Below are positions 36,575 through 45,134 of a DNA stretch of 64,000 nucleotides, in pieces. The stretch comes from Dyadobacter fermentans DSM 18053 (lineage in GTDB: Bacteria; Bacteroidota; Bacteroidia; Cytophagales; Spirosomataceae), in the NCBI RefSeq assembly GCF_000023125.1, contig NC_013037.1, positions 372,001-436,000 on the forward strand, given 5' to 3'. Each line of letters starts with the position of its first letter. Positions within the stretch are counted from its first letter, which is position 1. The translations under genes were made by a program, and so were the position numbers. The notes under the pieces are model-generated. The model was not told the origin of the DNA. It did not search any database and saw only the letters and a program-made list of their open reading frames with translations.

Positions 36575-38572
36575 CTATTTTACAATTTTAAACTCGCGCC
36601 CGTCCACATTCACCACATACAGACCTGTGGGAAGGTCGGCGATGTTGACTTGCATTGATTTTTCCAACGTCTGGCTCCTGCGGATCAGCCGGCCTGTGCT
36701 AGTGTAAATGTCAATGCGGTTCAACGCTCCGGCAGACTCTATCGTGATGACGTCCGTTGCCGGATTGGGGTAAATGCGCACGGCCTCGTTGCCATCGATG
36801 CGAACGCTCACGATGCGGGTCAGGTCCGATTGGCCGTCCGCGTCGATTTGCCGCAGGCGGTAATAGTAGGTGCCTTTCGGCAGATATTCATCTTCATACT
36901 CGTAATACGAACTGGCCCGTGAGTTGCCGGCGGCATTCACGGCTTTAACGGTAGCAAATGTGCGGGAATCGGTACTTCGCTGGACTTCGAAATGGGATGC
37001 ATTCAGTTCCGATGCGGTCGACCAGTTGAGTACCACACGCCCGTGGTCGCCCACGCGGGCCGTGAACGACTGCCAGGTGACGGGCAATGCGCTACCTGAT
37101 ACAAATAAAGTGGGCGAGAAAACCGCATTCCGGTTGGGGTCGATGACTTTGAGCTTGTACAATCCCGCGCCTACGGTCCACTGCTGCGAGGTGTGCTGGA
37201 CCTGGTTGCAGTTGTCGCCCATAAGCCAATTGTACTGGTGTCCGCCCGGGACAGACGGTCCGGTGAAGGTGACTTGCGTGCCGCCGGGAACATACACGGC
37301 AGCAACGGCCGGTGGCGGAGTTGCCGCGTAGGGGTTCGATTGGCTCAGGAATTCCGGCGTTATCTTATCCGACCAGAAGCCCGCGAGGTGCAAGAGCCCG
37401 GAGTAGATCTGGCCATCCGGCGATTGCGTAACCCCGTCGCCGCGGAAATGGACCTCGTCGTGCCGGTATTCGATGCTGTAATAAGGATCTGTTTCCGGGC
37501 CCTGGAACACGTGCGGATAAAGGCCGTCGTTGTTGATCAGCTCGTTTTGTGCATTCACGACATTGGTGGAAACACGGCTTATATTGTTGACCGTAAACCG
37601 CGACGCGCGTGCTACTACCCAGGCAAGGTTAGGCTTTCCGGATAGGTTCCTGCTCGCATTCACAACATCCCACAATCCCGACAAGTACCGGCTGTAAGTG
37701 TCGTCGCCCGGCTGTTCGAGCAAATTATCGGTTTCGCCCTGATGCCATAAAACCGCCCGCACGCCCAGCTGCGCGATGTAATTGTTCAATGCGAGCCGCA
37801 AATGTCCGAATGGAAGGCCGGTCGGAAAGGTGTAGCCGAATGCGCTCGTGGTGATCCCGTTCGGGTCCGTGGTTTGTTTCCAGTTGTTGATTCCGGTGCT
37901 GGACCACCCGGCATTAAAAATCATGACGGGCACGCGGAATTTCTCATAAATCTTGTCACCGAACGATCCCCAGCACCAGGCATAATTGCCGAACGGCGCC
38001 ATTTTGGTCTGTGCATCCAAATGCACAAATGCCGGGCATGGGAGCTGTACATCCGGGTAAGGGGTGATGGTGGAATTTGCGGGATTGACGTTCTGAAAAT
38101 CGACGCTGTTTACCTGGTCGTGTGCTGCGCCGGGGCCGTTCGGGTTCGAGTCGCCTCCGGTGGCATTGGACTGTCCCGCTACCACAAACACCTCGCCCAC
38201 GCCCACACGGGCTACGGACGCCGCCGCCGATGTGCCGCCAGCGTTCACGCCGCGCACTTCGAGTTGATACCAGCCGCCTTTTACGCGCAATGAACCGAGG
38301 AATTGCCCGGCGGAAATCTCATTGTCGAGAATGGCCCAGCTTCCGTCTGCCGGGGATGGTGTGCCCTCGCCGGCCACGCGCGGCGTGAGCCTGGCCTCGA
38401 TCCGTTGATAGGCCTGCGTGACGTACCCACCAATGTATACGTCGGCTTCGTTGGCGTTGTCACGCTGGAATACCGCACGCTCTGTTGGAAATGTTACTAC
38501 AACCTGCGAGAATACATTTAGCGAAGCAGTTAGAATAAAAATGGTACTAAATAGTGATAGATTTCTTTTCAT
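36575..38572 (-). CDS. T9SS-exported sialate O-acetylesterase-like protein (SGNH)
   Basis: A 665-residue protein with a signal peptide (LFSTIFILTASLNVFSQ). After an N-terminal carbohydrate-binding-like domain (about 25-130) comes an SGNH hydrolase domain of the SASA type: VVAGQSNATGG with the nucleophile Ser, AVLWHQGETDN, and YRHDEVHFRGDGV with the catalytic Asp-x-x-His. A fibronectin-like region (about 470-580) precedes the T9SS type A sorting domain: VRIYPNPATDVITIESAGAL to a final LPTGLYVVNVDGREFKIVK. It is therefore secreted by type IX and cell-surface anchored. The enzyme removes acetyl groups from sugars (sialic acid or plant glycans); the substrate is unknown. Confidence 0.9.
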   Translation of the reverse strand: MKRNLSLFSTIFILTASLNVFSQVVVTFPTERAVFQRDNANEADVYIGGYVTQAYQRIEARLTPRVAGEGTPSPADGSWAILDNEISAGQFLGSLRVKGGWYQLEVRGVNAGGTSAAASVARVGVGEVFVVAGQSNATGGDSNPNGPGAAHDQVNSVDFQNVNPANSTITPYPDVQLPCPAFVHLDAQTKMAPFGNYAWCWGSFGDKIYEKFRVPVMIFNAGWSSTGINNWKQTTDPNGITTSAFGYTFPTGLPFGHLRLALNNYIAQLGVRAVLWHQGETDNLLEQPGDDTYSRYLSGLWDVVNASRNLSGKPNLAWVVARASRFTVNNISRVSTNVVNAQNELINNDGLYPHVFQGPETDPYYSIEYRHDEVHFRGDGVTQSPDGQIYSGLLHLAGFWSDKITPEFLSQSNPYAATPPPAVAAVYVPGGTQVTFTGPSVPGGHQYNWLMGDNCNQVQHTSQQWTVGAGLYKLKVIDPNRNAVFSPTLFVSGSALPVTWQSFTARVGDHGRVVLNWSTASELNASHFEVQRSTDSRTFATVKAVNAAGNSRASSYYEYEDEYLPKGTYYYRLRQIDADGQSDLTRIVSVRIDGNEAVRIYPNPATDVITIESAGALNRIDIYTSTGRLIRRSQTLEKSMQVNIADLPTGLYVVNVDGREFKIVK

Positions 38573-38812
38573 ACACTGATTTTTAAAGAGGATGGATAGA
38601 ACTAATACTTACTCAAATGATTGCAAATGGGTAAAAGCAGCGGTTACACGCTCGTGAGGGCGCATATGCTGTTTTTGGACAAATGGTAGAAGGATAAATA
38701 TTGGGGGGAAGTTAGGTAAATATGCATTGGAAAGAATGCCACCGGCAGAAAGGAATTATTTTATGGTGCGCCCGCGCTTCGGCGCCCGGACAAAAACCTT
38801 AAATTTGCCCCC

Positions 38813-39199
38813 ATGTCTAAAATGATTCCTCAAAACCTGATTGAGATTATGATCCACAATGCGCAAGAGGTGCAAAACCAGCTTGCGAAGGATCACGCGC
38901 CCGTTGTGAAGTTGCATTCCAAGTACGGAAAGGCCATTTGGCTGCTATCGGAGCTCGATCCGGTGAACAATATTGCGTTCGGCCTCTGCGATCTGGGCCA
39001 GGGGAATCCAGAGCTGAGCTACGTGTCGCTTTCCGACCTGGCCAGCCTGAAACATGCCCGCCTGAAAGTACCGATGGTGGAGACAGATCCTTCATTCGAT
39101 GGAAAATTTCCCATGAGCATTTACCTCAAAGCCGCCAGGGCTGCCGGAAAAGTGGTGGAAGATGATGCGGTGCTAAGTCTGCTGAGCCCGCTCGAATAA
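38813..39199 (+). CDS. DUF2958 family protein
   Basis: A 128-residue protein. The block KAIWLLSELDPVNNIAFGLC followed by DLGQGNPELSYVSLSDL is the diagnostic core of DUF2958, a family of unknown function that is found on plasmids and chromosomes. There is no signal peptide, and the region after residue 85 is less conserved. It stands alone 240 bp after the start of the acetylesterase (divergent), which is room for two promoters. A second in-frame ATG at 38822 is possible and changes only three residues. Confidence 0.8.
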   Translation: MSKMIPQNLIEIMIHNAQEVQNQLAKDHAPVVKLHSKYGKAIWLLSELDPVNNIAFGLCDLGQGNPELSYVSLSDLASLKHARLKVPMVETDPSFDGKFPMSIYLKAARAAGKVVEDDAVLSLLSPLE

Positions 39200-39257
39200 T
39201 TTTCAGCATTTCTGTTTTTCTTGTCCTAGTTCAATGCCGTGCCCCTGCCCGGGAGTA

Positions 39258-39265
39258 TACCTTTG
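39258..39265 (+). promoter_or_regulatory. Candidate -7 element (TACCTTTG)
   Basis: An exact TAnnTTTG match, 41 bp before the ring-cleaving dioxygenase ATG. No TTG lies at the right distance upstream, so the -33 part is weak. Confidence 0.4.
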
Positions 39266-39305
39266 TATCATCAAAAACAAAGAGACATCTTAACTGAACA
39301 AGACA

Positions 39306-40244
39306 ATGGAAAATAGAATCAACGGCATCCACCACATTACAGCTATTGCTGGTGACGCGCAAACCAACTACGATTTTTATACAAGGGTATTAGGCCTGAG
39401 AATGGTGAAAAAAACCGTCAATTTCGACGATCCCAATACCTACCACTTTTACTATGGCGACGAAAACGGTACGCCCGGCACGATCCTGACTTTCTTCCCA
39501 TGGGGTAACCAGATTCCCGCTGGCCGCCGCGGAACACGCCAGGCCACCGAAATCGGTTATTCCGTGCCCGAGGGTAGCCTCGATTTCTGGTTGAAAAGAT
39601 TGGAGGCCAACAAAGTGACCTATAACAAACCCGCCGAGAAATTCGGGGAGCAATACCTGACTTTCCTCGATCCCGACGGTTTGAAATACGAACTGACCGT
39701 GCCCAAAGTCGCCGATAACCGCACGCCATGGACGACACCCGAAGTGACAGCCGAATACGCAACCCGCGGTTTCCATAATGTGACGATCACGACGACCAAC
39801 ATCGCCGAAACCGCCAAAGTGCTGACCGACATCTTCGGCTACCGCCTCGTTGAACAGCATGTAAACCGCTTCCGTTTCGTGACGGACGCCGTTGACAATG
39901 CAAATATCGTTGACCTGGTGGAAGCTCCCGGCGAAAGAGCGGGCCATGTAGCGAAAGGATCGGTGCACCACATTGCTTTCCGGGTGGCCAACGACGACAT
40001 TCTGATGGAATTCCGCCAGAAAGTACTGGACGCCGGTTTGCAGATCACCGATAAAATCGACAGAAACTACTTCTACTCGCTCTATTTCCGCGAACCAGGA
40101 GGCGTACTGTTCGAAATAGCCAGCGACAACCCAGGCTTCGCAACCGACGAAACCGTTGAGCAACTAGGCTCCGGCCTAATGCTCCCCCCACAATACGAGC
40201 CCCGCAGAGAGCAGATTGTGAAGGTATTGCCGGTGCTTGGTTGA
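39306..40244 (+). CDS. Ring-cleaving dioxygenase, VOC superfamily (MhqO-like)
   Basis: A 312-residue protein with two vicinal-oxygen-chelate modules (about 5-130 and 150-300). Likely metal ligands are His in NGIHHITAIAGD, His in GSVHHIAFRVAND, and Glu in YFREPGGVLFEIASD. Members of this branch, such as Bacillus MhqO, cleave hydroquinone- or catechol-type rings and protect against quinone stress. It is followed by a hydrolase of the matching type and a pirin, and the three form a functional cluster. A hairpin-forming repeat separates it from the hydrolase, so the rest may be partly uncoupled from its promoter. Confidence 0.93.
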   Translation: MENRINGIHHITAIAGDAQTNYDFYTRVLGLRMVKKTVNFDDPNTYHFYYGDENGTPGTILTFFPWGNQIPAGRRGTRQATEIGYSVPEGSLDFWLKRLEANKVTYNKPAEKFGEQYLTFLDPDGLKYELTVPKVADNRTPWTTPEVTAEYATRGFHNVTITTTNIAETAKVLTDIFGYRLVEQHVNRFRFVTDAVDNANIVDLVEAPGERAGHVAKGSVHHIAFRVANDDILMEFRQKVLDAGLQITDKIDRNYFYSLYFREPGGVLFEIASDNPGFATDETVEQLGSGLMLPPQYEPRREQIVKVLPVLG

Positions 40245-40249
40245 TTTTA

Positions 40250-40335
40250 GAATGATTGAATGATCGAATGATTGAATGATTGAATAACTGAATGTACTAT
40301 TCAATCATTCAATCATTCAGTCATTCAACATTCAA
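40250..40335. repeat. Octamer repeat hairpin, copy 3
   Basis: Units of GAATGATT (40250-40293, with a few substitutions) are followed within 10 bp by complementary TCATTCAA units (40299-40335). It begins six bases past the dioxygenase stop and ends 30 bp before the hydrolase start. Confidence 0.9.
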
Positions 40336-40364
40336 ATCCAAACTCAATAAAATCAAACACTCCC

Positions 40365-40988
40365 ATGTACACTCATAGCAAACAAATCATCACCAGCGGG
40401 GTGCCTGTTCAGCGGGCTAAAAAGGCGGTAGTCATGCTGCATGGCCGGGGCGGGACTGCTGCGGATATTATTTCTCTTCAAAAAGTGCTGAAACTGGATG
40501 AAATGGCAATTTACGCGCCGCAAGCGACCAATAACAGCTGGTATCCTTACAGCTTTATGGCGCCGGTGCAGCAAAACCAGCCGGCGCTGGATTCGGCGTT
40601 GGCGCTGGTAGGAGAGGTGGTGGCCGAAATAGAGGCGCAGGGCATTCCGGCGGAGCAGATCTACTTTGCCGGCTTTTCGCAGGGCGCTTGTCTTACTTTG
40701 GAATACACCACCCGCAACGCGCGGAAATATGGCGGGATCATCGCTTTTACGGGAGGGTTGATCGGCCAGGAGCTGGCAATCGGCAATTATAAAGGTGATT
40801 TCAAACAAACTCCCGTATTTATCTCCACCGGAAATCCTGACCCGCACGTGCCTGTTTCGCGGGTGCAGGAAAGTGTGACGATCCTCGAAGATATGAATGC
40901 GGCGGTGAGCCAGGTTGTGTATCCGGGACGGCCGCACACCATTTCGGGAGACGAAATTCAATTGGTGAACAATACGATTTTGAAATAA
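40365..40988 (+). CDS. Phospholipase/carboxylesterase-type alpha-beta hydrolase (MhqD-like)
   Basis: A 207-residue serine hydrolase without a signal peptide. The oxyanion region is VVMLHGRGGTAADI, the nucleophile elbow is AGFSQGACLTLE, the acid residue is in STGNPDPHVPVSR, and the catalytic His is in YPGRPHTISGDE. This triad matches the small carboxylesterase/MhqD group. In the quinone-resistance regulon of Bacillus such a hydrolase follows the ring-cleaving dioxygenase and acts on its product, and the same order is seen here. The pirin gene starts 2 bp after its stop. The substrate is not known. Confidence 0.9.
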   Translation: MYTHSKQIITSGVPVQRAKKAVVMLHGRGGTAADIISLQKVLKLDEMAIYAPQATNNSWYPYSFMAPVQQNQPALDSALALVGEVVAEIEAQGIPAEQIYFAGFSQGACLTLEYTTRNARKYGGIIAFTGGLIGQELAIGNYKGDFKQTPVFISTGNPDPHVPVSRVQESVTILEDMNAAVSQVVYPGRPHTISGDEIQLVNNTILK

Positions 40989-40990
40989 TC

Positions 40991-41707
40991 ATGAAAAATT
41001 CCGTACTGCATCCGGCTGCGTCGCGCTTTTACGCCGACCATGGATGGCTCCAAAGTGCTCAAACTTTCAGTTTTCACGGAAATTACGATCCTCAGCGCAT
41101 CCAGTTCGGTGCGCTGAGGGTGCTCAATGACGATACAGTCAATGGCGGGAAAGGCTTCGGCCGGCATCCGCACGATAACATGGAGATCATTTCTATTCCT
41201 TTGGAAGGCACGCTCGAACATCAGGACAGCATAGGCAACGTGGCCGTGATCCGCCGGGGCGAAATCCAGGTAATGAGCGCGGGAACTGGCGTTTACCATA
41301 CCGAATTCAACAAAGATCCTGACGAGCCGGTTACCTTCCTGCAAATATGGTTGTATCCCAAAAAGCTGAACGTGACACCGCGCTACGACCAGATGGAATA
41401 TGCTTCGGGCAACCGGCATAACCGTTTCCAGCAAATACTTTCGCCCGACCCGGCCGATGAAGGCGTGTGGATCAACCAGGATGCCTGGTTTCACCTGGCC
41501 GAGCTTGATAAAGGTTTTGAAATTGATTATCGGCTCAAAAAAGATGGAAACGGCGTGTATCTGTTCGTGATCGACGGAAATGTGGAGGTGGACGGACAAT
41601 CGCTTGCCAGGCGCGACGGGTACGGATTTTGGCCGGAGTCGGTTGTGCCGGTGAAAGCACTGGAGAAAAGTTCGGTTCTGGTGATCGAGGTTCCTGAAAA
41701 ATGGTAA
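40991..41707 (+). CDS. Pirin family protein
   Basis: A 238-residue bicupin. The N-terminal cupin carries the metal ligands in FGRHPHDNMEIIS (His, His, Glu), and a fourth ligand lies in GTGVYHTEFNKDP. The C-terminal cupin (about 125-238) lacks the metal motif, as in YhhW-type pirins. The bacterial member YhhW is a quercetin dioxygenase and others are redox-linked regulators. Its start is 2 bp after the hydrolase stop, so the two are translationally linked. Together with the ring-cleaving dioxygenase this suggests a role in aromatic or electrophile detoxification. Confidence 0.93.
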   Translation: MKNSVLHPAASRFYADHGWLQSAQTFSFHGNYDPQRIQFGALRVLNDDTVNGGKGFGRHPHDNMEIISIPLEGTLEHQDSIGNVAVIRRGEIQVMSAGTGVYHTEFNKDPDEPVTFLQIWLYPKKLNVTPRYDQMEYASGNRHNRFQQILSPDPADEGVWINQDAWFHLAELDKGFEIDYRLKKDGNGVYLFVIDGNVEVDGQSLARRDGYGFWPESVVPVKALEKSSVLVIEVPEKW

Positions 41708-41750
41708 AGTCATCTGCCGGTGCGAAATCGCCGGCAAAACGATCGTTAAC

Positions 41751-42056
41751 ATGTCGCAGATCAATATCCTGGCAGTAGCCAATCATCCGGAAATCCTTGA
41801 AACTATTATCCGTTTGATCAATCAGAATGAACAATGGCACGGGATTCCGGCCGGTTCTTTGGAGGAAGCGGAAGATGTACTTCGTTTAAATTCGGTCGAT
41901 TTAGTACTTTTGGGCGTGGGTGTGGATGAGGACACGGGCGAGCGCATCACTTCGCTTTGCAATGCCATCAACCCTAAGATCGTTTGCCTGCGCCATTTCG
42001 GAGGCGGCAGCGGTCTCCTTTATTCCGAGATCCGGCACGCATTGGCCGGAGGCTAA
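41751..42056 (+). CDS. Pseudo-receiver-like small protein
   Basis: A 101-residue protein with the general beta-alpha layout of a response-regulator receiver (NILAVANHPEILETIIRL, SLEEAEDVLRLNSVDLVLLG, TSLCNAINPKIVCLRHFGG). The aspartate that should end the third strand is replaced by glycine in VDLVLLGVGV, and the acidic pocket is absent, so it cannot be phosphorylated in the normal way. It is not assigned to a named family. The Crp-type regulator starts 15 bp after it, so the two are probably one transcript and may work together. This is inference. Confidence 0.6.
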   Translation: MSQINILAVANHPEILETIIRLINQNEQWHGIPAGSLEEAEDVLRLNSVDLVLLGVGVDEDTGERITSLCNAINPKIVCLRHFGGGSGLLYSEIRHALAGG

Positions 42057-42071
42057 CCGATTGACCGGATC

Positions 42072-42650
42072 ATGTTTGAAAAAATTAATAGTTACGCACT
42101 GAGGTGCCTGCCTTTCACAGCGCAGGACCTCGATCATTTCGATTCTTTACTTCAACACAAAACCTTTCCGAAAAAGACCTTCCTCTTGCAGCAGGGCGAG
42201 GTTTGTCAGTTTGAAGCCTACATTCTCAAAGGCTGCATCCGCACTTATTATATTGATAGCAACGGGGCGGAAGTAACGCTGCAATTTGCCGTGGAGGATT
42301 GGTGGGTGAGTGACATTACCAGTTTTCATAACCAGTCGCCCAGCCACGTTTACATTGAAACGCTGGAAGATTGCGAAGTGCTGATTCTCACGCCCGAAAC
42401 CAAGGAAAAGCTCCTCTCTACCGTCCCGGGCTTCGAACGTATGTTCCGCCTGATGGTGCAACGCAACCTCGCCCAAACGCAGGAACGCCTATTCAGGACG
42501 ATTTCCACGAGCGCCGTCGAAAAATATCTCGATTTTTTGAATCGCTATCCCGCTATTCCACAGCGTGTTGCGCAGCATTACATTGCTTCTTATCTGGGTT
42601 TTTCACCGGAGTTTTTAAGTAAAGTCAGGCGGAAGCTGAGTGAAAAGTAG
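42072..42650 (+). CDS. Crp/Fnr-family transcriptional regulator
   Basis: A 192-residue protein. The cyclic-nucleotide-like sensor domain covers about 25-115 (KTFLLQQGEVCQFEAYILKG), and the C-terminal helix-turn-helix is short (about 150-190: RVAQHYIASYLGFSPEFLSK with the recognition helix, then VRRKL). The E-R type cAMP site is not obvious, so a different effector or none is likely. Small Crp-type regulators of this kind are common in Bacteroidota and usually control stress genes. It lies behind the pseudo-receiver gene and upstream of the PA2169-type stress protein. Targets are not known. Confidence 0.9.
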   Translation: MFEKINSYALRCLPFTAQDLDHFDSLLQHKTFPKKTFLLQQGEVCQFEAYILKGCIRTYYIDSNGAEVTLQFAVEDWWVSDITSFHNQSPSHVYIETLEDCEVLILTPETKEKLLSTVPGFERMFRLMVQRNLAQTQERLFRTISTSAVEKYLDFLNRYPAIPQRVAQHYIASYLGFSPEFLSKVRRKLSEK

Positions 42651-42793
42651 GCTATTGTAACCGATAGCGGGTCACTGGCTGCATATACGGCGCAAAAACC
42701 TCCACAAATCTGCATTGTGATAACCGCCAGACAGGCTGAATCGAGCTGGAACAGATGTTTTTACAATGAGCGCAACACCAAACATGTACAATC

Positions 42794-43258
42794 ATGGCAC
42801 AAAATGCAGCAATCATAGAAACGCTCAACGACCTGATCCTGATCAACAACGACCGCATTGCGGGATACGAAAAAGCATACGACGAAACGGATACCGGCGA
42901 CACCGACCTGCGCTCGCTTTACAACAGCCTGGCCAACCACAGTCGCGATAATGTACTCGAACTGAGTGGCGAAGTGACTGCACTGGGCGGCGAGCCTGCG
43001 ACTGGTACGATGGTATCGGGCAAGTTGTACCGCGTTTGGATGGACGTAAGAGCGGCATTCAGCAGCGACGGCCGCAAAACTTCCCTGGAAAACTCAGAAT
43101 TCGGTGAAGACGCAGCTCAAAAAGCCTACGACTCGGCATTGGAATCCAATGACCTGACGCCGGAACTCCGCGCGCTCGTCACCCGTCAGAAAGCTACGCT
43201 GAAAAGTGGACACGATACGATCAAGCGACTCCGCGATTCGGAGAACGCCTACCATTGA
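42794..43258 (+). CDS. PA2169-family four-helix-bundle protein (DUF2383)
   Basis: A 154-residue all-helical protein. The first helix IIETLNDLILINNDRIAGYE, the sequence KAYDETDTGDTDLRSLY, and the later ALVTRQKATLKSGHDTIKRL match the PA2169/DUF2383 family, a ferritin-like four-helix bundle often induced under stress. The acidic/His positions for a di-iron site cannot be confirmed, and the function is unknown. A strong terminator follows. It is preceded by a 143-bp gap after the Crp-type gene, so it may have its own promoter. Confidence 0.9.
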   Translation: MAQNAAIIETLNDLILINNDRIAGYEKAYDETDTGDTDLRSLYNSLANHSRDNVLELSGEVTALGGEPATGTMVSGKLYRVWMDVRAAFSSDGRKTSLENSEFGEDAAQKAYDSALESNDLTPELRALVTRQKATLKSGHDTIKRLRDSENAYH

Positions 43259-43284
43259 TCAAATTACATTTCGTCAACAAACTG

Positions 43285-43320
43285 AAAGGGGCCGGCATTA
43301 TGCCGACCCCTTTATTTTTT
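43285..43320. terminator. Bidirectional rho-independent terminator
   Basis: AAAGGGG (43285-43291) pairs with CCCCTTT (43307-43313), and CGGCA/TGCCG continues the stem around a TTA loop, with one C/A mismatch. Seven T residues follow on the plus strand. It closes the PA2169 gene; a convergent lipoprotein gene ends in it. Confidence 0.85.
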
Positions 43321-43606
43321 ACTCGTTCCGGTCAGGTTTGCCGACATCATTATCATGTTTTTTCCGGGTCGAGTCGGCATTCAGGTTGCTTTGATTGGCC
43401 GGGTAGCCCAATTCTTCATTCTGGTTACCTTCGCCCACGCCCATCGCTTTGTTACTTTCGGCCCCGCTGCTGTCATTCGGGGTCGTTTCCGAGGCACTGC
43501 CGGAGCCTTCGCCCCCGCGTTCCTGATTGTTGGTGGTGCCGCAGGATGTGAGCAGTATGCCCGCTGTGATACATAACATTGCCAAACTGGCTCTTACTCG
43601 TTTCAT
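43319..43606 (-). CDS. Small Ser/Asn/Gly-rich lipoprotein
   Basis: A 95-residue protein with a signal ending in LLTSC (lipid-bearing Cys22 of the lipobox). The mature part is a low-complexity, hydrophilic string rich in Ser, Asn, Gly and Glu with a basic end (STRKKHDNDVGK), so it is probably disordered. It is not recognised beyond that. Such short lipoproteins in Bacteroidota are often stress-induced surface or periplasmic tethers, but no function can be stated. The gene upstream on this strand starts about 50 bp away and may be a separate unit. Confidence 0.75.
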   Translation of the reverse strand: MKRVRASLAMLCITAGILLTSCGTTNNQERGGEGSGSASETTPNDSSGAESNKAMGVGEGNQNEELGYPANQSNLNADSTRKKHDNDVGKPDRNE

Positions 43607-43658
43607 AATTGTCTTTGTTTGTTGATTAGCTGCGAAATATTACAAAAATGATACCGCG

Positions 43659-43907
43659 TCAGGTCCGTCCTTTCGCGTCCCAATGGTCCTTCACCACTTT
43701 TCCTTCGGCGTCGCGTACCGTCACCCTCGTGAACCGGTTGCCGTTGATTCGTCCGGCGGCATCGCGGGTGCCGATGAAGAGCATCACGGGGTTACCGTCG
43801 CCATCGGTCCGGAAAGTGAGGTCGTACCGGCCGAACTTTTTGTCGATGGTGCTATCAGGCTCGTATCGTTTGGTGAGCTCTTTGAGCAATTTGTCGCCGA
43901 TTTTCAT
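43659..43907 (-). CDS. Small conserved hypothetical protein
   Basis: An 82-residue basic protein with a compact beta-rich pattern: MKIGDKLLKELTKRYEPDS, FGRYDLTFRTDGDGNPVML, NRFTRVTVRDAEGKVVKDHW. I have seen similar proteins in Bacteroidota next to other small stress genes but know no named family. No signal peptide or cysteine is present. Its first codons overlap the last 4 bp of the CinA-like gene (ATGA-type overlap), so the two are translationally coupled. A role with CinA is possible but unsupported by sequence. Confidence 0.7.
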   Translation of the reverse strand: MKIGDKLLKELTKRYEPDSTIDKKFGRYDLTFRTDGDGNPVMLFIGTRDAAGRINGNRFTRVTVRDAEGKVVKDHWDAKGRT

Positions 43908-44398
43908 GCCGGTTCGCTGATGACGGGAATCTCTTGCAGTATCAGGCTGGCTACGCCGTCAATGCATTGGAGCATAATTTCCTCCGGCGCTCCCGAATAC
44001 TCATGGCGGACGGCCAGCGATTTACCTCTCGTGCAAAGGTGTATGAACATCGTCCCGACGGGCTTTTCAGGCGTTTCGCTGCCACCAGGGCAGGTGAGGC
44101 CCGTTACCGCAATGTGTATGTCGGCAGGAATGAAAACTTGCAGGCGCTCGGCGAGCTCGCGGGTTACCTCCGCGCTTTCCGGCGTGAAATGCCTGAGCAT
44201 ATCTTTGGGAACGTGTAGAATGCTCTCTTTCAGTGAGGCGTCGTAGCACACCAGCCCACCCTTCAATATCGTTCCGGAGTCGGGGCACAGCGAGAACTCT
44301 GCCGACAGTCTGCCGGCGGTGGCACTTTCAGCAAAAGCGACGGTGAGCTTCCGTTCAGCAAGTGCTTTGCTGCATTGTATTACAATGGTAGATGGCAT
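43904..44398 (-). CDS. CinA-family nicotinamide-nucleotide amidase domain protein
   Basis: A 164-residue stand-alone C-terminal CinA domain. The start of the domain is VAFAESATAGRLSAEFSLCP, with Ser and Thr in the catalytic position, and it continues with GGLVCYDASLKESIL and AVTGLTCPGGSETPEKPVGT. The enzyme deamidates nicotinamide mononucleotide to nicotinate mononucleotide in the pyridine-nucleotide cycle. The GLxxPGG block is present; an N-terminal ADP-ribose pyrophosphatase domain is not fused. It overlaps the next gene by 4 bp. The cupin gene upstream is 49 bp away. Confidence 0.92.
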   Translation of the reverse strand: MPSTIVIQCSKALAERKLTVAFAESATAGRLSAEFSLCPDSGTILKGGLVCYDASLKESILHVPKDMLRHFTPESAEVTRELAERLQVFIPADIHIAVTGLTCPGGSETPEKPVGTMFIHLCTRGKSLAVRHEYSGAPEEIMLQCIDGVASLILQEIPVISEPA

Positions 44399-44447
44399 AG
44401 TTAGTTACAAAGTTTTTGCATGTGCGATCAAAAACTCTGCCAGCCAG

Positions 44448-44846
44448 CTACGCTTTGTAGGTGGTTATGAGAATTTCCGAATCGGCCAGCGCCGTGATGG
44501 AATGCGGCAGGCGTGCATGGAATGACATCATCTGGCCGTTTGTGGTGTAAAATACCCGCCCTTCGGTTGCCACCTTCAATTCACCGGACAACACCTGAAA
44601 CGTGAGGCACTCGTCGATGGAATGGTCGTTGAGCGTCGCGCCGGATTTCAGGATCGCGATCACGATCGTGATTTTGTCCGATTTGTAGACGGTGATGGCG
44701 TTACGGTCATTTTTTACCCACGATTTTTCTGATCTCAGCTGTTCGAGATACATAGGAATATCGGTGAAAACATAGGGCGCATCCAGGATGCGGTCTCCGT
44801 CCGGGCGGTTGCCGGTGGAGTGGTTCGATTTGATTTCCATTGCCAT
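44448..44846 (-). CDS. Cupin-domain protein
   Basis: A 132-residue protein with one cupin barrel (about 50-130). The metal-type motif is ATLNDHSIDECLTFQVLSGE (His, Glu), and the second cupin block is SFHARLPHSITALADS with His. A flexible N-terminal tail of about 30 residues precedes it. Single cupins can be dioxygenases, isomerases or sensory proteins, and the sequence does not decide. It is encoded upstream of the CinA-type gene on the same strand with a 49-bp gap, possibly as one unit. No signal peptide is present. Confidence 0.85.
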   Translation of the reverse strand: MAMEIKSNHSTGNRPDGDRILDAPYVFTDIPMYLEQLRSEKSWVKNDRNAITVYKSDKITIVIAILKSGATLNDHSIDECLTFQVLSGELKVATEGRVFYTTNGQMMSFHARLPHSITALADSEILITTYKA

Positions 44847-45097
44847 GGTGAATAAGGGTTGATCAATACGCAGGAAATGCAGAAAATCATGCCATCACGC
44901 GCTCAGTATTATTTCAATAAAATTTATAAAAAAATACCCGCAATGCAATCGCAACTCTTATAACCGGTTGCCTCATAGCGTTGCACTGAATTGCTTTTTA
45001 CCGTGAAATTCTTGGCTCGAACGAATGACTTTTGCCTTTTGCTCACAAGATCGACCGTTAGATAAGTGAAATGGTACTTTTTTTAGAGTTATTCCAT

Positions 45098-45105
45098 TAT
45101 TTTTG
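45098..45105 (+). promoter_or_regulatory. Candidate -7 element (TATTTTTG)
   Basis: It matches TAnnTTTG and lies 30 bp before the GTG start of the 123-residue membrane protein. There is no clear TTG about 20 bp further upstream. Confidence 0.35.
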
Positions 45106-45134
45106 GGCATCACACTCTTAACTAAAATTTAGCT

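Noticed and set aside
36575..38572. Possible complete polysaccharide-utilisation locus around the acetylesterase
   Set aside because: No SusCD pair, glycoside hydrolase or regulator is next to it. SusCD at 18.6 kb is too far away to call a locus.
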